A DNA stretch of 64,000 bases from Planctomycetota bacterium (GCA_024280855.1 JAJRPG010000084.1:62001-126000); one strand, 5' to 3'. Positions 16,037-24,782 are shown, numbered from the stretch's first letter. The notes: a model not told the origin generated them from the letters alone. Translations and numbers: made by a program.

Positions 16037-17862
16037 GACAATTGCTTAGCCAAGTTCCTATCAAGTGTCATTAGCTTGGCATGAACCGCCTTAGCTTCGC
16101 CCCATGATCCAACTTGGCTATAAGCACCCCCCAGATTATACCAGGCTATAGCGAAGGCTGGATTGAGTTCAACGGCATGTTGAAAAGCGTCGATGCCTTG
16201 ATGGAAATCTCCCGCAGCACTCCATGCAGACCCAAAACTGTTCCACGCATCTGCGCTGTTGGGGTCGATAGTAACTGCTTCACCAAGCCATCTAGTAGCT
16301 CTCTGACTATGTCCGGCGGTAAGTGCCATCATGCCGAGGTCCACTCGCGCTGGTGCAAAATTGGGGTCGAGTTTTGCCACGCCGAGAAAGCCTTGCACGG
16401 CTTCATCTCTATTGCCGGCATATAGAAGCTCCCGCGATTCGTTGTAATAAAAACGAACGAAGTTTGGCGTTGGTTCAATAAGTGATTTTCGGATCGAAAA
16501 CACGCCATCGAGAACCAGCAAGCCAAGCATGATTGCCGAAAACGAATTGATCCACAGGCGAGGATGAAATCGACTGCGGTTAGCCATTTGATGATTAGAT
16601 AAAATTACTGGCCACCAGAGTATGGCAAAAAGTAGGGGGGTATAAAGCGACAAAACGAATCGGTCGCCGTAAGCGACAGGCACATACCACGCATAGGCGA
16701 GTAGATATCCCATGAAACAGGTCGCTGAAAATAGCAAGGCTAATGCGTGCGATTTGATCGCGGGTATAAAGCCTCGGCGTAATCGCCAAGTCATCAAGCC
16801 GCAGAAACCAAGACTTATGGCTAAGTACTTAAAGTAAACCCCATGAATAGCCAATTGAAACAGCGTGGCTAAACCGTATCGAAGCCTTGTTATCATTTGC
16901 GATGCTGTGTGACTCCGCCAATATTGGTCAAAGCTGGGAATGACTTCTTCTGAGGCGTCGGGAAAAGAATCACCAATCGGATAAGCATCGGCGAACGCCT
17001 TAGCCTCAGGCCAACTGTCGCACCACATGAAAAATGTCGAGTTCACATTATAAAATACTCGGCCAAACTGCTGATAGTTATGCCAGACGTAAGGCGAAAC
17101 CGTCAGGAAAAATACGGCGATGAAAATACCTGCGCACCCCCAAGACCGTGAGACTTGCTTGTCGCGTATCGAATTTTCGCATTGGCGACGACCAAGCCAT
17201 AGCCATAATTGACTGACAATCATAGTCAGCAAAAACGTTAGCATCATAGGCCAAGCAGATGCTTTCGTGAGATACGTCAGCCCTAGCGTTAGCCCTGCAA
17301 CCCCGGCTAGCCAACCCGTCGGTTTTTGCAGCAAGCGGCACATCAACAGCCAGGATAAAAACGATAGGCCATAATAGAGCAATTCCGCCTGCACAAACGA
17401 GGCTCGACTAAGCAGGACGGTGAATGCGAAGATCGCGCTAAAAGCCGCGGCTGATAGCGATGGCAGTAATCGAAATGCCAGGGCGCTAACGCCAAGCAGC
17501 ACAATCGTACTTAGCGTTATGGAAAACCCAATTGACCGCGTAACAAAAGTAGGCCAATCGTCCGTGTAAACGAAAGCAAGCAGCGTCGGTACAAGTGGCA
17601 GGCGGTTGTGGTCGCCATACCACACTGGCATTCCGCCCTCTGCGATGTTTTTGGCATAATCCAAGTAAGGCATCTGACCACCAGCCGCTGCGCTGAGATT
17701 AAGATTTTTCGCCTGAACGATAGCCGCGTAAACGAAAACAACGCAAAGCAGGAACCAGTACGCCGCCAGTGAAAACCATTGGCCTTTAGTGCGCCGAACC
17801 TGAGACGGGGCATGCTTCGCCACGGCCGGGCAATCACTCATTGTCGAGCCGGATTCAATCAT
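15994..17862 (-). CDS. PMT/ArnT-like membrane glycosyltransferase with TPR repeats
   Basis: This 622-residue protein has an N-terminal cytoplasmic tail, a first membrane helix at about residues 28-48, and around ten further hydrophobic segments up to residue about 455. The first extracytoplasmic loop contains DYAKNIAEGGMPVWYGDHN, in the place where GT-C enzymes keep their catalytic acids. These enzymes use polyprenyl-phosphate sugars on the outer face of the membrane. Residues about 480-610 carry three or more TPR repeats, such as ADAWNSFGSAWSAAGDFHQG and AIAWYNLGGAYSQVGSWGEA. Protein glycosylation is plausible but unproven. The gene converges on the radical SAM gene with a 43-base overlap at their 3' ends. 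Confidence 0.75.
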   Translation of the reverse strand: MIESGSTMSDCPAVAKHAPSQVRRTKGQWFSLAAYWFLLCVVFVYAAIVQAKNLNLSAAAGGQMPYLDYAKNIAEGGMPVWYGDHNRLPLVPTLLAFVYTDDWPTFVTRSIGFSITLSTIVLLGVSALAFRLLPSLSAAAFSAIFAFTVLLSRASFVQAELLYYGLSFLSWLLMCRLLQKPTGWLAGVAGLTLGLTYLTKASAWPMMLTFLLTMIVSQLWLWLGRRQCENSIRDKQVSRSWGCAGIFIAVFFLTVSPYVWHNYQQFGRVFYNVNSTFFMWCDSWPEAKAFADAYPIGDSFPDASEEVIPSFDQYWRSHTASQMITRLRYGLATLFQLAIHGVYFKYLAISLGFCGLMTWRLRRGFIPAIKSHALALLFSATCFMGYLLAYAWYVPVAYGDRFVLSLYTPLLFAILWWPVILSNHQMANRSRFHPRLWINSFSAIMLGLLVLDGVFSIRKSLIEPTPNFVRFYYNESRELLYAGNRDEAVQGFLGVAKLDPNFAPARVDLGMMALTAGHSQRATRWLGEAVTIDPNSADAWNSFGSAWSAAGDFHQGIDAFQHAVELNPAFAIAWYNLGGAYSQVGSWGEAKAVHAKLMTLDRNLAKQLSQLLPAESEATFEP

Positions 17863-18131
17863 AGCCTTTTAGTATGGCTACCTGCACAGATATGCAACCA
17901 TTTCGTTCGTAGGTCACAATTAGGGTTTTGCCCATGCCATATAATGTCGAACCAATAACGGCGTTTAAGCCGTGAAAAGGGGGCTGCGATATTGACATTC
18001 GCTAGCCCGGACCTTATACCATCGTCGGGTTTGCATAGCCTCTACCTCTCTGCGATTCACTCGCCAGGGAGAGGCTGTGCGGATAGAAATCAGCGACGGA
18101 TGGCTTAGGCAAAGATCAGTCGCTGGTGTAT

Positions 18132-18204
18132 GCCGGTGTAGCTCAGTTGGTAGAGCGCCTGACTGTGGATCAGGAGGTCGAGGGTTCAAGTCCCTCCGCT
18201 GGTA
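18132..18204 (+). tRNA. tRNA-His (anticodon GTG)
   Basis: A complete 73-base cloverleaf is present. The acceptor stem is GCCGGTG with CGCTGGT, and the D-arm is GCTC-AGTTGGTA-GAGC. The anticodon arm is CCTGA-CTGTGGA-TCAGG, giving GTG, and the T-arm is GAGGG-TTCAAGT-CCCTC. CCA is not encoded. Position 73 is A, not the C normal for bacterial tRNA-His, and the base before G1 is T, so the usual G-1:C73 pair is absent. Several G:U pairs occur in the acceptor stem. An A73 tRNA-His without G-1 is known from alpha-proteobacteria, where it goes with a divergent HisRS. The hisS gene lies 2.4 kb downstream and looks like that type. Confidence 0.93.
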
Positions 18205-18296
18205 GTTAGAAACGCGGTTAATGGCGAAAACTTGTAGCAGTATCAAGCGCCGTCGCAGGATGGTCGCAGGAATCGACCAAAACCGTCGCAATATCT

Positions 18297-18330
18297 AAGC
18301 CCCTGACCTTGGCTGGTTTGGGGCTTTTTT
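18297..18330 (+). terminator. Intrinsic terminator downstream of tRNA-His
   Basis: AAGCCCC (18297-18303) pairs with GGGGCTT (18320-18326), with a 16-base loop, and is followed by a T-run to 18330. It lies 92 bases past the tRNA-His and probably ends its transcript. Confidence 0.65.
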
Positions 18331-18480
18331 AAATTGACTCTCACACCACCGTTTTGCTACGATGGTTTCCCTATTCTCGATTGCAGCCGCCGTTGCTGGT
18401 ACGGGGAAGCTGGCTAGAAAACTGGAAGGATAGTTGGACACCATTTGAAAAGGTCGGGGCATCGATTACACCATTAAAGA

Positions 18481-19032
18481 CTATAAGCAAATTCCAGCAG
18501 CGACTTTACGCTGCTTAAATCTATTTCCGCCAATCATTACCGCTGCTCCCATGAATATTAATATCCAAGTGGAGGGTTCTGGTACGACTGTGACCAAGAA
18601 GTCTGGACCAGGCTGTGTCAGTATTACGTTATCGCAAATCGGGCAGTCAGCGCCTTGTCCGCCAACGATGCTAATTGAGTAATCCCCAGGAACAACATTA
18701 TCAAGAACACGAATTTCAAATCCGTCTAACAGAACATGTTCGAAGGGACCCACATCATACACGTCATAACTTAACCTAGGTGCATCTGGATTCAAGGCCC
18801 AACTGTCCATTTCAAAAATATATGATTCACTTGCTTGCATCCGTACCCCCAAATAGCCAATGTATTGAGTGGCATCTAAATACAGTGCAGTAGAAAAAGT
18901 TTCTCCCGGCTGCACCGTTATTTCATGGTCAACGAAACTGTTTGAGTTGTTCAGACTTACTACTGGATCATGAATTGAACCCGTTGAAAGAATTGTAATA
19001 GTAAACAGATTCAGCCAATTAATAGCCAGCAC
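18481..19032 (-). CDS. PEP-CTERM sorting domain protein
   Basis: This 183-residue secreted protein ends with a PEP-CTERM tail. It consists of VPEPSTWILIFMGAAVMIGG, a hydrophobic helix, then a basic end (NRFKQRK). The tail targets the protein to an exosortase that cleaves it after export. The start is a GTG with AGGAG six bases upstream. The N-terminus (LAINWLNLFTITILSTGS) is a weak signal peptide without the usual basic residues. The mature domain is beta-rich and acidic, with one CxxC (DCPIC) near residue 130, and no family was recognised. It shows no exosortase gene nearby. The exopolysaccharide genes at 6444-11629 are the closest related locus. Confidence 0.8.
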   Translation of the reverse strand: MLAINWLNLFTITILSTGSIHDPVVSLNNSNSFVDHEITVQPGETFSTALYLDATQYIGYLGVRMQASESYIFEMDSWALNPDAPRLSYDVYDVGPFEHVLLDGFEIRVLDNVVPGDYSISIVGGQGADCPICDNVILTQPGPDFLVTVVPEPSTWILIFMGAAVMIGGNRFKQRKVAAGICL

Positions 19033-19082
19033 GATTGTCTCCTATAAACATTATATGCAGAGTAATCCTGAAATCCACTTAA

Positions 19083-19223
19083 AGTCATCCCCAAGATTGT
19101 AATTCTATTTTGGCTTCGTCCACAGGTCCAGCGACAAGCACCTGGGGGCTGGCTGTATTGCTTCTGCTCATGCTGGGTATAGCTACGTTGGCTTTTCAGC
19201 GTAAACAAGCCTCGCAATCGTAG
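19083..19223 (+). pseudogene. Orphan C-terminal sorting-tail remnant (IPTL-like)
   Basis: A 46-codon frame with no start ends in a stop at 19221. It reads SSTGPATSTWGLAVLLLL followed by MLGIATLAFQRKQASQS. This matches the pattern of C-terminal tails of the IPTL/'STWGLAVLLLL' type: a Trp-Gly pair, a transmembrane helix and a basic end. The rest of the gene is missing; a stop lies directly upstream at 19080-19082. It is therefore a leftover of a decayed exported protein gene, on the opposite strand to the PEP-CTERM gene. The identification is from pattern only. Confidence 0.5.
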
Positions 19224-19440
19224 ACAGCCAATAGCTCAACTAAATCACAGCCCCTGACTTCGATGTGTGGTTATATTGCTGGGGGATGACATTTGGCATG
19301 AATCCGAAAAACTGCCAGCCACTCTCAGCCACCAAAAATCAGTATTACGCACACCTCGGCGAATTTCTTAGATATGGTTTTATGGACTAGAATTCTGATG
19401 CGGGATGTACACAATACGTATTCTGAAACGGGAGAATAGC
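19224..19440. other. Short gene-free stretch before the AlkD-like gene
   Basis: No gene or strong signal was found between the sorting-tail remnant and the AlkD-like gene, apart from a GGGAG ribosome site at 19430-19434. Confidence 0.3.
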
Positions 19441-20154
19441 ATGAACAGCGTCACACAGGTCATGAAGGAACTGAAGAAATGTGGTAGCGAGCAGACGCGC
19501 AAAATCTACGCGCGGCACGGGGCTGGCGACAACGTATTCGGGGTGAAAGCGGCGGACCTGAAAATTATCGCCAAGAAAATTAAGGGGAAGCACGAGCTGG
19601 CGTGCGAACTCTACGAAACTGGGAACTACGATGCGATGTATCTTGCGGGTCTGGTGGCTGACGGAAAACAGATGAGCAAGAAAGAGCTGCACGACTGGGC
19701 TAAGTCGGCTGTGTGGCTGTGGATCTCGGAGTACGCCTTACCTTGGGTGGCGTCGGAAAGCCCGCACGGACGCGACATGGCGATGAAGTGGATAAAGCTT
19801 AAGAAAAAGGAGTCCATCGCGTCGTGTGGATGGAGTACCTATTCCAGTCTGGTGGCTATCACGCCGGATGAGGAGTTGGACTTAGCCGAAATCAAGGCGT
19901 TGTTGAAGCTCGTTGAGAAGGAGATCGATGGTTCAGCCAATCGCGTTAAGTACACGATGAACGGTTTTGTTATCGCCGTGGCGATGTACGTGACGCCGGT
20001 TTTGAAACAGGCTAAGGCGACCGCGAAGAAACTCGGCAAGGTCGAGGTGGATATGGGGGATACTTCGTGCAAAGTACCGCTGGCGTTGGAATACATCGAT
20101 AAGTTGGAGAAGGCGGGTCGGATTGGGAAGAAGCGTAAAACCACGCGGTGTTAG
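19441..20154 (+). CDS. DNA alkylation repair protein (AlkD-like)
   Basis: The 237-residue protein resembles the AlkD/AlkC-like family of HEAT-repeat DNA glycosylases that remove alkylated bases. It has MKELKKCGSEQTRKIYARHG at the start and FGVKAADLKIIAKKIK next, both typical of this family. The HEAT-like helical repeats run through most of the sequence, including the LAGLVADGKQMSKKELHDWA segment. The tail is basic (GKKRKTTRC). ATG at 19441 has GGGAG seven bases upstream; an upstream ATG at 19405 lacks one. Some members of this group have lost glycosylase residues, and the catalytic Asp could not be assigned here. It stands alone before the hisS operon. Confidence 0.8.
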   Translation: MNSVTQVMKELKKCGSEQTRKIYARHGAGDNVFGVKAADLKIIAKKIKGKHELACELYETGNYDAMYLAGLVADGKQMSKKELHDWAKSAVWLWISEYALPWVASESPHGRDMAMKWIKLKKKESIASCGWSTYSSLVAITPDEELDLAEIKALLKLVEKEIDGSANRVKYTMNGFVIAVAMYVTPVLKQAKATAKKLGKVEVDMGDTSCKVPLALEYIDKLEKAGRIGKKRKTTRC

Positions 20155-20617
20155 GGACATTCTCGTTGACCCCATTACATGCGGCATGATCAATTGCGGG
20201 TAAGATATATAGCGATCTGGTTGCGTGGGGAGCCATCGGTCATCAACCGGCTGCTCCGAAGCGGCGTAAAGATCAGATTGGTGCAAGAATTGAGTGGTCA
20301 TAAAGACAGCATGTCTTTACTGAAATTACTATACACACATGCCGTACAATGATAAGGTTGTAGCCATTGCGGAGTTGGCGAAGATTATGGTTGACTCGGT
20401 GCTAACAAAATGACCGATTTGTGGCAGAGGCTAAGCCACTTTTGGACCATTTTAGGCCATGCGTGGCTATAGTAAACGGCTTTTGAGGTGTAAAAACCCC
20501 CACGGTTTTTGTGGTCTAGACCAAATCCGTGCAATGTGATCGCAGGAATCGTTGATGAATTTCCTGTGATATTTTCAGGTAATCACCCCAGGCCTATTCT
20601 TTTGAGGTATTTATCCA
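20155..20617. other. Upstream region of hisS with hairpin and palindrome
   Basis: No gene was found in these 463 bases. Two structures lie about 100 bases before hisS. A seven-base hairpin, AAAAACC (20492-20498) and GGTTTTT (20504-20510), with a five-base loop, is followed immediately by the perfect 12-base palindrome TGGTCTAGACCA (20512-20523). The pair could be a weak terminator plus an operator, or a leader structure controlling hisS. Neither matches a known riboswitch that I recognise. Confidence 0.35.
20512..20523. promoter_or_regulatory. Perfect 12-base palindrome upstream of hisS
   Basis: TGGTCTAGACCA is fully self-complementary and lies 95 bases before the hisS start. A dimeric regulator could bind it. 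No regulator is known, so this is a candidate only. Confidence 0.3.
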
Positions 20618-22051
20618 TTGGATAAGAAAGTAAAGCCGCGGTTGGCACGCGGTCTACAGGACATTCTCCCGGCACAGATGCTGGCTCGGCAGCGGATGAT
20701 CGATGTGATTCGCGGTGTGTACGAGGGGTACGGATTCGTCCCACTGGATACCTCTGCTATCGAATTTATGGACGTGTTAAGTGGGTCGGGTGGAGAAGAG
20801 GCACAGTCTTCGATTTTTCAGGTAGCCAATCCGGATAATCCTGAAATCCCATTGGGGCTTCGGTTTGACTTGACTGTTCCCTTAGCCCGGGTCATCGCTC
20901 AATATGCTGATTTGCCAAGACCTTTCCGACGTTATCAGGTGGCGCCAGTTTGGCGAACGGATAAACCCGGTGCCGGTCGCTTTCGGCAGTTCACCCAATT
21001 CGACTTGGATTCTGTGGGTGTCAAATCAGAAATCGCGGATACCGAAATCATCGCAGCTGTGTGTGACACGTTAGAGGCACTTGACGTAGGCGGGTTTCGT
21101 GTGCGCGTGTCAAGTAGAAAAGTACTCAACCTGCTCATGCCCTTTGCAGATATCCCCACCGAAGCTGCGGCTGATGTCTTCCGCGTGCTAGATAAGCTCG
21201 ACAAGCTTGGTCTTGATAAAGTAAAACTAGAGTTGACTACAGGCTATAAAGATAAATCCGGCGATACGATTCGCGGACTGGGATTGTCATCTGCGCAAGT
21301 ACAAAAAATCGAGCAGTTTCTCGACATCAAAGCCGACAAACGTGATGACGTGCTGGTTCAGATCAAAGAGGCTTTTGCCGGGATTGATGGGGCGGAAAGC
21401 ACTATCGGCGAGTTAGAGAAAATTTCTAATCACCTGAAAGCGTTAGGGTATAACGATGATCGCGTCTCTTTAGACCTCAGCATCGCGCGAGGCTTAGCCT
21501 ACTACACTGGCCCGGTTTTTGAGGCTATCTTGCTCGACGCACCAGAGTTTGGCTCGGTCTGTGGCGGCGGTCGATACGATGACTTAGTCATGCGTTTTCT
21601 AGGAGAACCAGCCCCGGCGACTGGGGCGTCTATTGGCGTGGATCGACTATTAGCTGCGATGGTCCACTTGGATCGTATCAAGATGGTCAAATCGACAGCG
21701 CAGGTGTTAATCACCCGTTTTGATAAAGACCTCACCGACGATTATTTTGCCATGGCCTTTGAGCTACGGCGTGCGGGTGTGCGAACCGAATTATATGTCG
21801 GCACTGCGAAGCGTATGGGCAAACAGCTAAAATATGCCGACCAAACGGAAATTCCGATTGTGGTGATGATGGGGTCGGACGAAAAAGAGAAGGGGACCAT
21901 CACGATCAAAGACCTCGCACAAGGGCGTGAAATGTCCAAAGACATGTCCGGGCATGAGCAGTGGAAGTCTGAACGGCCAGGTCAATTTGAATCCCCGCGA
22001 AGTGAGCTTGTCCAAACTATTAAAAATCTGCTAAAGCAAATCGAGGGCTAA
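20618..22051 (+). CDS. hisS: Histidyl-tRNA synthetase, divergent (alpha-like) type
   Basis: The class II synthetase charges tRNA-His. The 477-residue protein starts at a TTG with GAGG nine bases upstream. It has RGLQDILPAQM at the start, motif 2 RRYQVAPVWRTDKPG...GRFRQFTQFDLDSVG (104-134), the histidine motif SIARGLAYYTG, and motif 3 GASIGVDRL. Common bacterial enzymes read GPMFRxERPQxGRYRQFHQ at motif 2. The version here resembles, from memory, the alpha-proteobacterial enzymes that recognise A73 and need no G-1. The C-terminal anticodon domain is present. The nearby tRNA-His indeed has A73. The next gene, hutH, begins three bases later, so they share an operon. Confidence 0.93.
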   Translation: MDKKVKPRLARGLQDILPAQMLARQRMIDVIRGVYEGYGFVPLDTSAIEFMDVLSGSGGEEAQSSIFQVANPDNPEIPLGLRFDLTVPLARVIAQYADLPRPFRRYQVAPVWRTDKPGAGRFRQFTQFDLDSVGVKSEIADTEIIAAVCDTLEALDVGGFRVRVSSRKVLNLLMPFADIPTEAAADVFRVLDKLDKLGLDKVKLELTTGYKDKSGDTIRGLGLSSAQVQKIEQFLDIKADKRDDVLVQIKEAFAGIDGAESTIGELEKISNHLKALGYNDDRVSLDLSIARGLAYYTGPVFEAILLDAPEFGSVCGGGRYDDLVMRFLGEPAPATGASIGVDRLLAAMVHLDRIKMVKSTAQVLITRFDKDLTDDYFAMAFELRRAGVRTELYVGTAKRMGKQLKYADQTEIPIVVMMGSDEKEKGTITIKDLAQGREMSKDMSGHEQWKSERPGQFESPRSELVQTIKNLLKQIEG

Positions 22052-22054
22052 CCC

Positions 22055-23911
22055 ATGACGCAAAAGGGGGGACATCAGGTAACGCTCGACGGCTCATCGC
22101 TCACCATCGACCAGTTGGTGCGCTTGGCCCGGGACGTGAAAATACAGGTTGTCTGCGATGCAATGGCGTTGGAGAAGGTTAATGAATCTCGTCAGCACAT
22201 TGAAGACATCGTCAAAAACTATACCGAGGCCTATAAGGAAAATGGTGACGGCGGCAATCCAGTGAAGCAGGTTTATGGCGTGACGACGGGTTTTGGCGAG
22301 TTTAAGACGATTCCCATCGCGCCTGCCCAGTTAGAGCAATTGCAGCGTAACATTTTGCTATCCCACGCGGCTGGGATTGGGATCAATTCGGATGCGGATG
22401 ACCCGGCGAATTACTTCCCGGCTGAGGTCGTGCGTGCGACGTTAGTGATTCGGTTGAACACGTTGCTCAAAGGTTACTCTGGCGTTCAGCCTGCACTGCT
22501 GGATTTTATCGTAAATTGTCTTCATGCTGGTGTTATTCCGTTGGTTCCACTGAAAGGGTCGGTTGGTTCCAGTGGCGATTTATGTCCCATGGCGCATATC
22601 TTCGTCACGCTGCTTGGCGAGGGGCGTTTTTATGTGGCGGATCAAGATACAAATCGTCATCCTAGCAGGACTGATTTTCAGCCGGCGTCCAAACTTGCCC
22701 AGGCATTAGGCGTCGAGACATTGCCTCTGCCTGGTTATAAAGATGGCTTAGCTTTAACCAACGGCGCGACAGTCTCAGCTGCGATGTTGGGCATGGCTGT
22801 CCATGATGCCATGTCGTTGGCATCTGTCGCCGACACCGCAGCGGCAATGACGCTGGAAGCTATTTGCGGAAGGACGCGTGCGTTCGATCCTAAAGTTCAT
22901 CTTGCGCGTGGACAGCAGGGGCAAATTGATTGTGCGTCTAATATCCTTTCGATGGTATCGGGCAGCAGCTTGGTCAATCGTTGCGAAGAAGTGCAGGATG
23001 CTTATTCGGTTCGTTGTGCGCCTACCGTTCACGGAGCCAGTCGAGACACGATTGCCTACGCGCGGATGGTTGCCCAGCGGGAAATGAATGCAGCCTGTGA
23101 CAATCCCTTATTTTTCCCGGGTGATTCGCCATGTGATGCGCCGGATGACCCTACGATGCGTGATCCCGCGATGGACTGGGAAGCTTATTCAGTGGGCAAT
23201 TTTCACGGTCAGCCCATTGCCCTAGCCTCAGATTTCCTGGCTATTGCCTTGGCGGAATTGGCCAATATCTCAGAGCGGCGAACGCAGATGTTGTTAGATC
23301 GTAATCATAATCGTAACCTGCCAGCCAACTTAGTCCCCGCGCCAGGGGTGAACTCCGGTTATATGATTACGCAATATAGCGCGGCTAGCTTGGTGTCGGA
23401 AAACAAAGTGCTTGCGCATCCCGCGTCGGTAGATTCCGTGCCGACATCAGCCAATACGGAAGACCATAACGCCATGGCTACTATCGCCGCTCGTAAACTG
23501 CGGACGGTCTTAGCCAATGTTCAGGCGGTCCTGGCGATTGAATTATTGGTCGCAGCACAGGCTATTGAATGGCGGGCCGGTTGCCATATGAAACCCAGCG
23601 TTAAACCAGTCACGGCTGATGCGGACGCCAAAGGGGCGGACGTTGGTGAATATAGAGAGACAAGCTCAAAGTCATTTGCCGAAGCTACTCGTGAAGAAAA
23701 TCGTGGAGAAATCGCGTCACAGCTAGGGGTCGGAACGCGGTCTGCCTACTTGCACATTCGAGAGCTTGTATCGCCCGTTATTGAAGACCGCACACTGGAC
23801 GAAGACATCAGGCTTGTGCGCCAGGCCATCGAGCAAGGCCTCATTTCTGGTGCTATCGACGAGGCACTTCCCAGCGGTTTAGTTCCGATTTCATCCTTGC
23901 AATCTGCTTAG
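22055..23911 (+). CDS. hutH: Histidine/aromatic amino acid ammonia-lyase, MIO triad Ser-Ser-Gly
   Basis: HutH-type enzymes convert histidine to urocanate and ammonia with a self-made MIO cofactor. The 618-residue protein has YGVTTGFGEF, LQRNILLSHAAGIG, with the His selective for histidine or tyrosine, GSVGSSGDLCPMAH, where MIO forms, then QDAYSVRCAPTVHG and HPASVDSVPTSANTEDH. The MIO triad is normally Ala-Ser-Gly; here it is Ser-Ser-Gly, a rare change at the first residue. The protein is about 100 residues longer than usual HAL, with additions in the middle and at the C-terminus. Tyrosine or phenylalanine cannot be excluded as substrate. It follows hisS by three bases, and no other hut gene is nearby. 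Confidence 0.85.
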   Translation: MTQKGGHQVTLDGSSLTIDQLVRLARDVKIQVVCDAMALEKVNESRQHIEDIVKNYTEAYKENGDGGNPVKQVYGVTTGFGEFKTIPIAPAQLEQLQRNILLSHAAGIGINSDADDPANYFPAEVVRATLVIRLNTLLKGYSGVQPALLDFIVNCLHAGVIPLVPLKGSVGSSGDLCPMAHIFVTLLGEGRFYVADQDTNRHPSRTDFQPASKLAQALGVETLPLPGYKDGLALTNGATVSAAMLGMAVHDAMSLASVADTAAAMTLEAICGRTRAFDPKVHLARGQQGQIDCASNILSMVSGSSLVNRCEEVQDAYSVRCAPTVHGASRDTIAYARMVAQREMNAACDNPLFFPGDSPCDAPDDPTMRDPAMDWEAYSVGNFHGQPIALASDFLAIALAELANISERRTQMLLDRNHNRNLPANLVPAPGVNSGYMITQYSAASLVSENKVLAHPASVDSVPTSANTEDHNAMATIAARKLRTVLANVQAVLAIELLVAAQAIEWRAGCHMKPSVKPVTADADAKGADVGEYRETSSKSFAEATREENRGEIASQLGVGTRSAYLHIRELVSPVIEDRTLDEDIRLVRQAIEQGLISGAIDEALPSGLVPISSLQSA

Positions 23912-24346
23912 AATACGTCGTTAATTCTTATCGATCCCAAGGGGCCGAGCCGGTCTTAGTGGCGGGGTTTTTCGTGCCTAGATAGGTATCATGTCCCGGT
24001 CTCACTAATAGATTCATTATCAGCCCTTCGTCCACGATTATCTACTAAAGCAGGTGTGGTCGCTCATCGCCTGGATGTATTTGTAGTCAGGATAAACTTA
24101 GAGCTTGACTAGGATTGACGTGCATATCGTAGCCTTCAGTTGGTGTGATGTGTCGTACAGGTTAAGGCCTGCATGCGGCGCTAAGTTCCTGGCGGTTTAG
24201 CTTGGGCTTGGTTCACATCGTAGTCACCCGATTCGCCGACGGGTGGCTAATTCGCGTTTTCGCCGTTGCGAAAATGCAGCCATTAACCGGGTACGGTTCT
24301 GGCGAACTTGCTCAAAGCAGATTAGGAACAACGAAAGGAATACACT
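23912..24346. other. Gene-free stretch between hutH and the hemoglobin gene
   Basis: These 435 bases contain no supported gene. An AAAGGA ribosome site lies just before the hemoglobin ATG. No clear terminator follows hutH, and no promoter was identified with confidence. Confidence 0.3.
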
Positions 24347-24721
24347 ATGTCACAGGCAGTAGCAGCACCAAGTCTATTCGACAAATTGGGCGGAGCGCCA
24401 GCCATCGAAGCTGTCGTAACAGAGTTCTACAAGCGTGTCCTCGCTGACAAGGAACTGAAGGGGTTTTTCAACACCACGGATATGGACAAGCAACGTCGTC
24501 ATCAAACACAATTCATCTCGATGGCATTGGGTGGCCCGAATCAGTACACCGGGCGATCTATGAAGGCCGCTCATGCAGACATGAAGATCAAGGAAAATCA
24601 TTTTAATCTTGTCGCAGGCCATCTGGTTGAGACACTGAAGTCTTTCAATATCTCGCAGGCAGACATCGACGAGGTGGTCTCAAAGGTTGGCCCTTTGAAG
24701 GATGACATTGTCAATTGCTAA
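24347..24721 (+). CDS. glbN: Group 1 truncated hemoglobin
   Basis: This 124-residue heme protein matches the truncated hemoglobin family, which binds oxygen or detoxifies nitric oxide. It has SLFDKLGGAPAIEAVV, a tyrosine at the B10-like position (FYKRV, Y28), LGGPNQYTGRSM, and AAHADMKI with the proximal heme histidine at H76. The length is as expected and no signal peptide is present. AAAGGA lies upstream of the ATG at a good distance. A strong terminator follows at 24783-24819, so it is a single-gene transcript. Confidence 0.93.
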   Translation: MSQAVAAPSLFDKLGGAPAIEAVVTEFYKRVLADKELKGFFNTTDMDKQRRHQTQFISMALGGPNQYTGRSMKAAHADMKIKENHFNLVAGHLVETLKSFNISQADIDEVVSKVGPLKDDIVNC

Positions 24722-24782
24722 GGCGATTCGTTAGGCAGGCGGCTTGATTTAGAAGTCGTCGAGCGTATGAAATTACAAGAAA

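Noticed and set aside
18264-20551. A 12-base direct repeat, TCGCAGGAATCG, at 18264 and 20540, flanking the region after tRNA-His
   Set aside because: It could suggest attachment sites of a 2.3-kb insert, but a 12-base match within this distance may occur by chance and no integrase is present.
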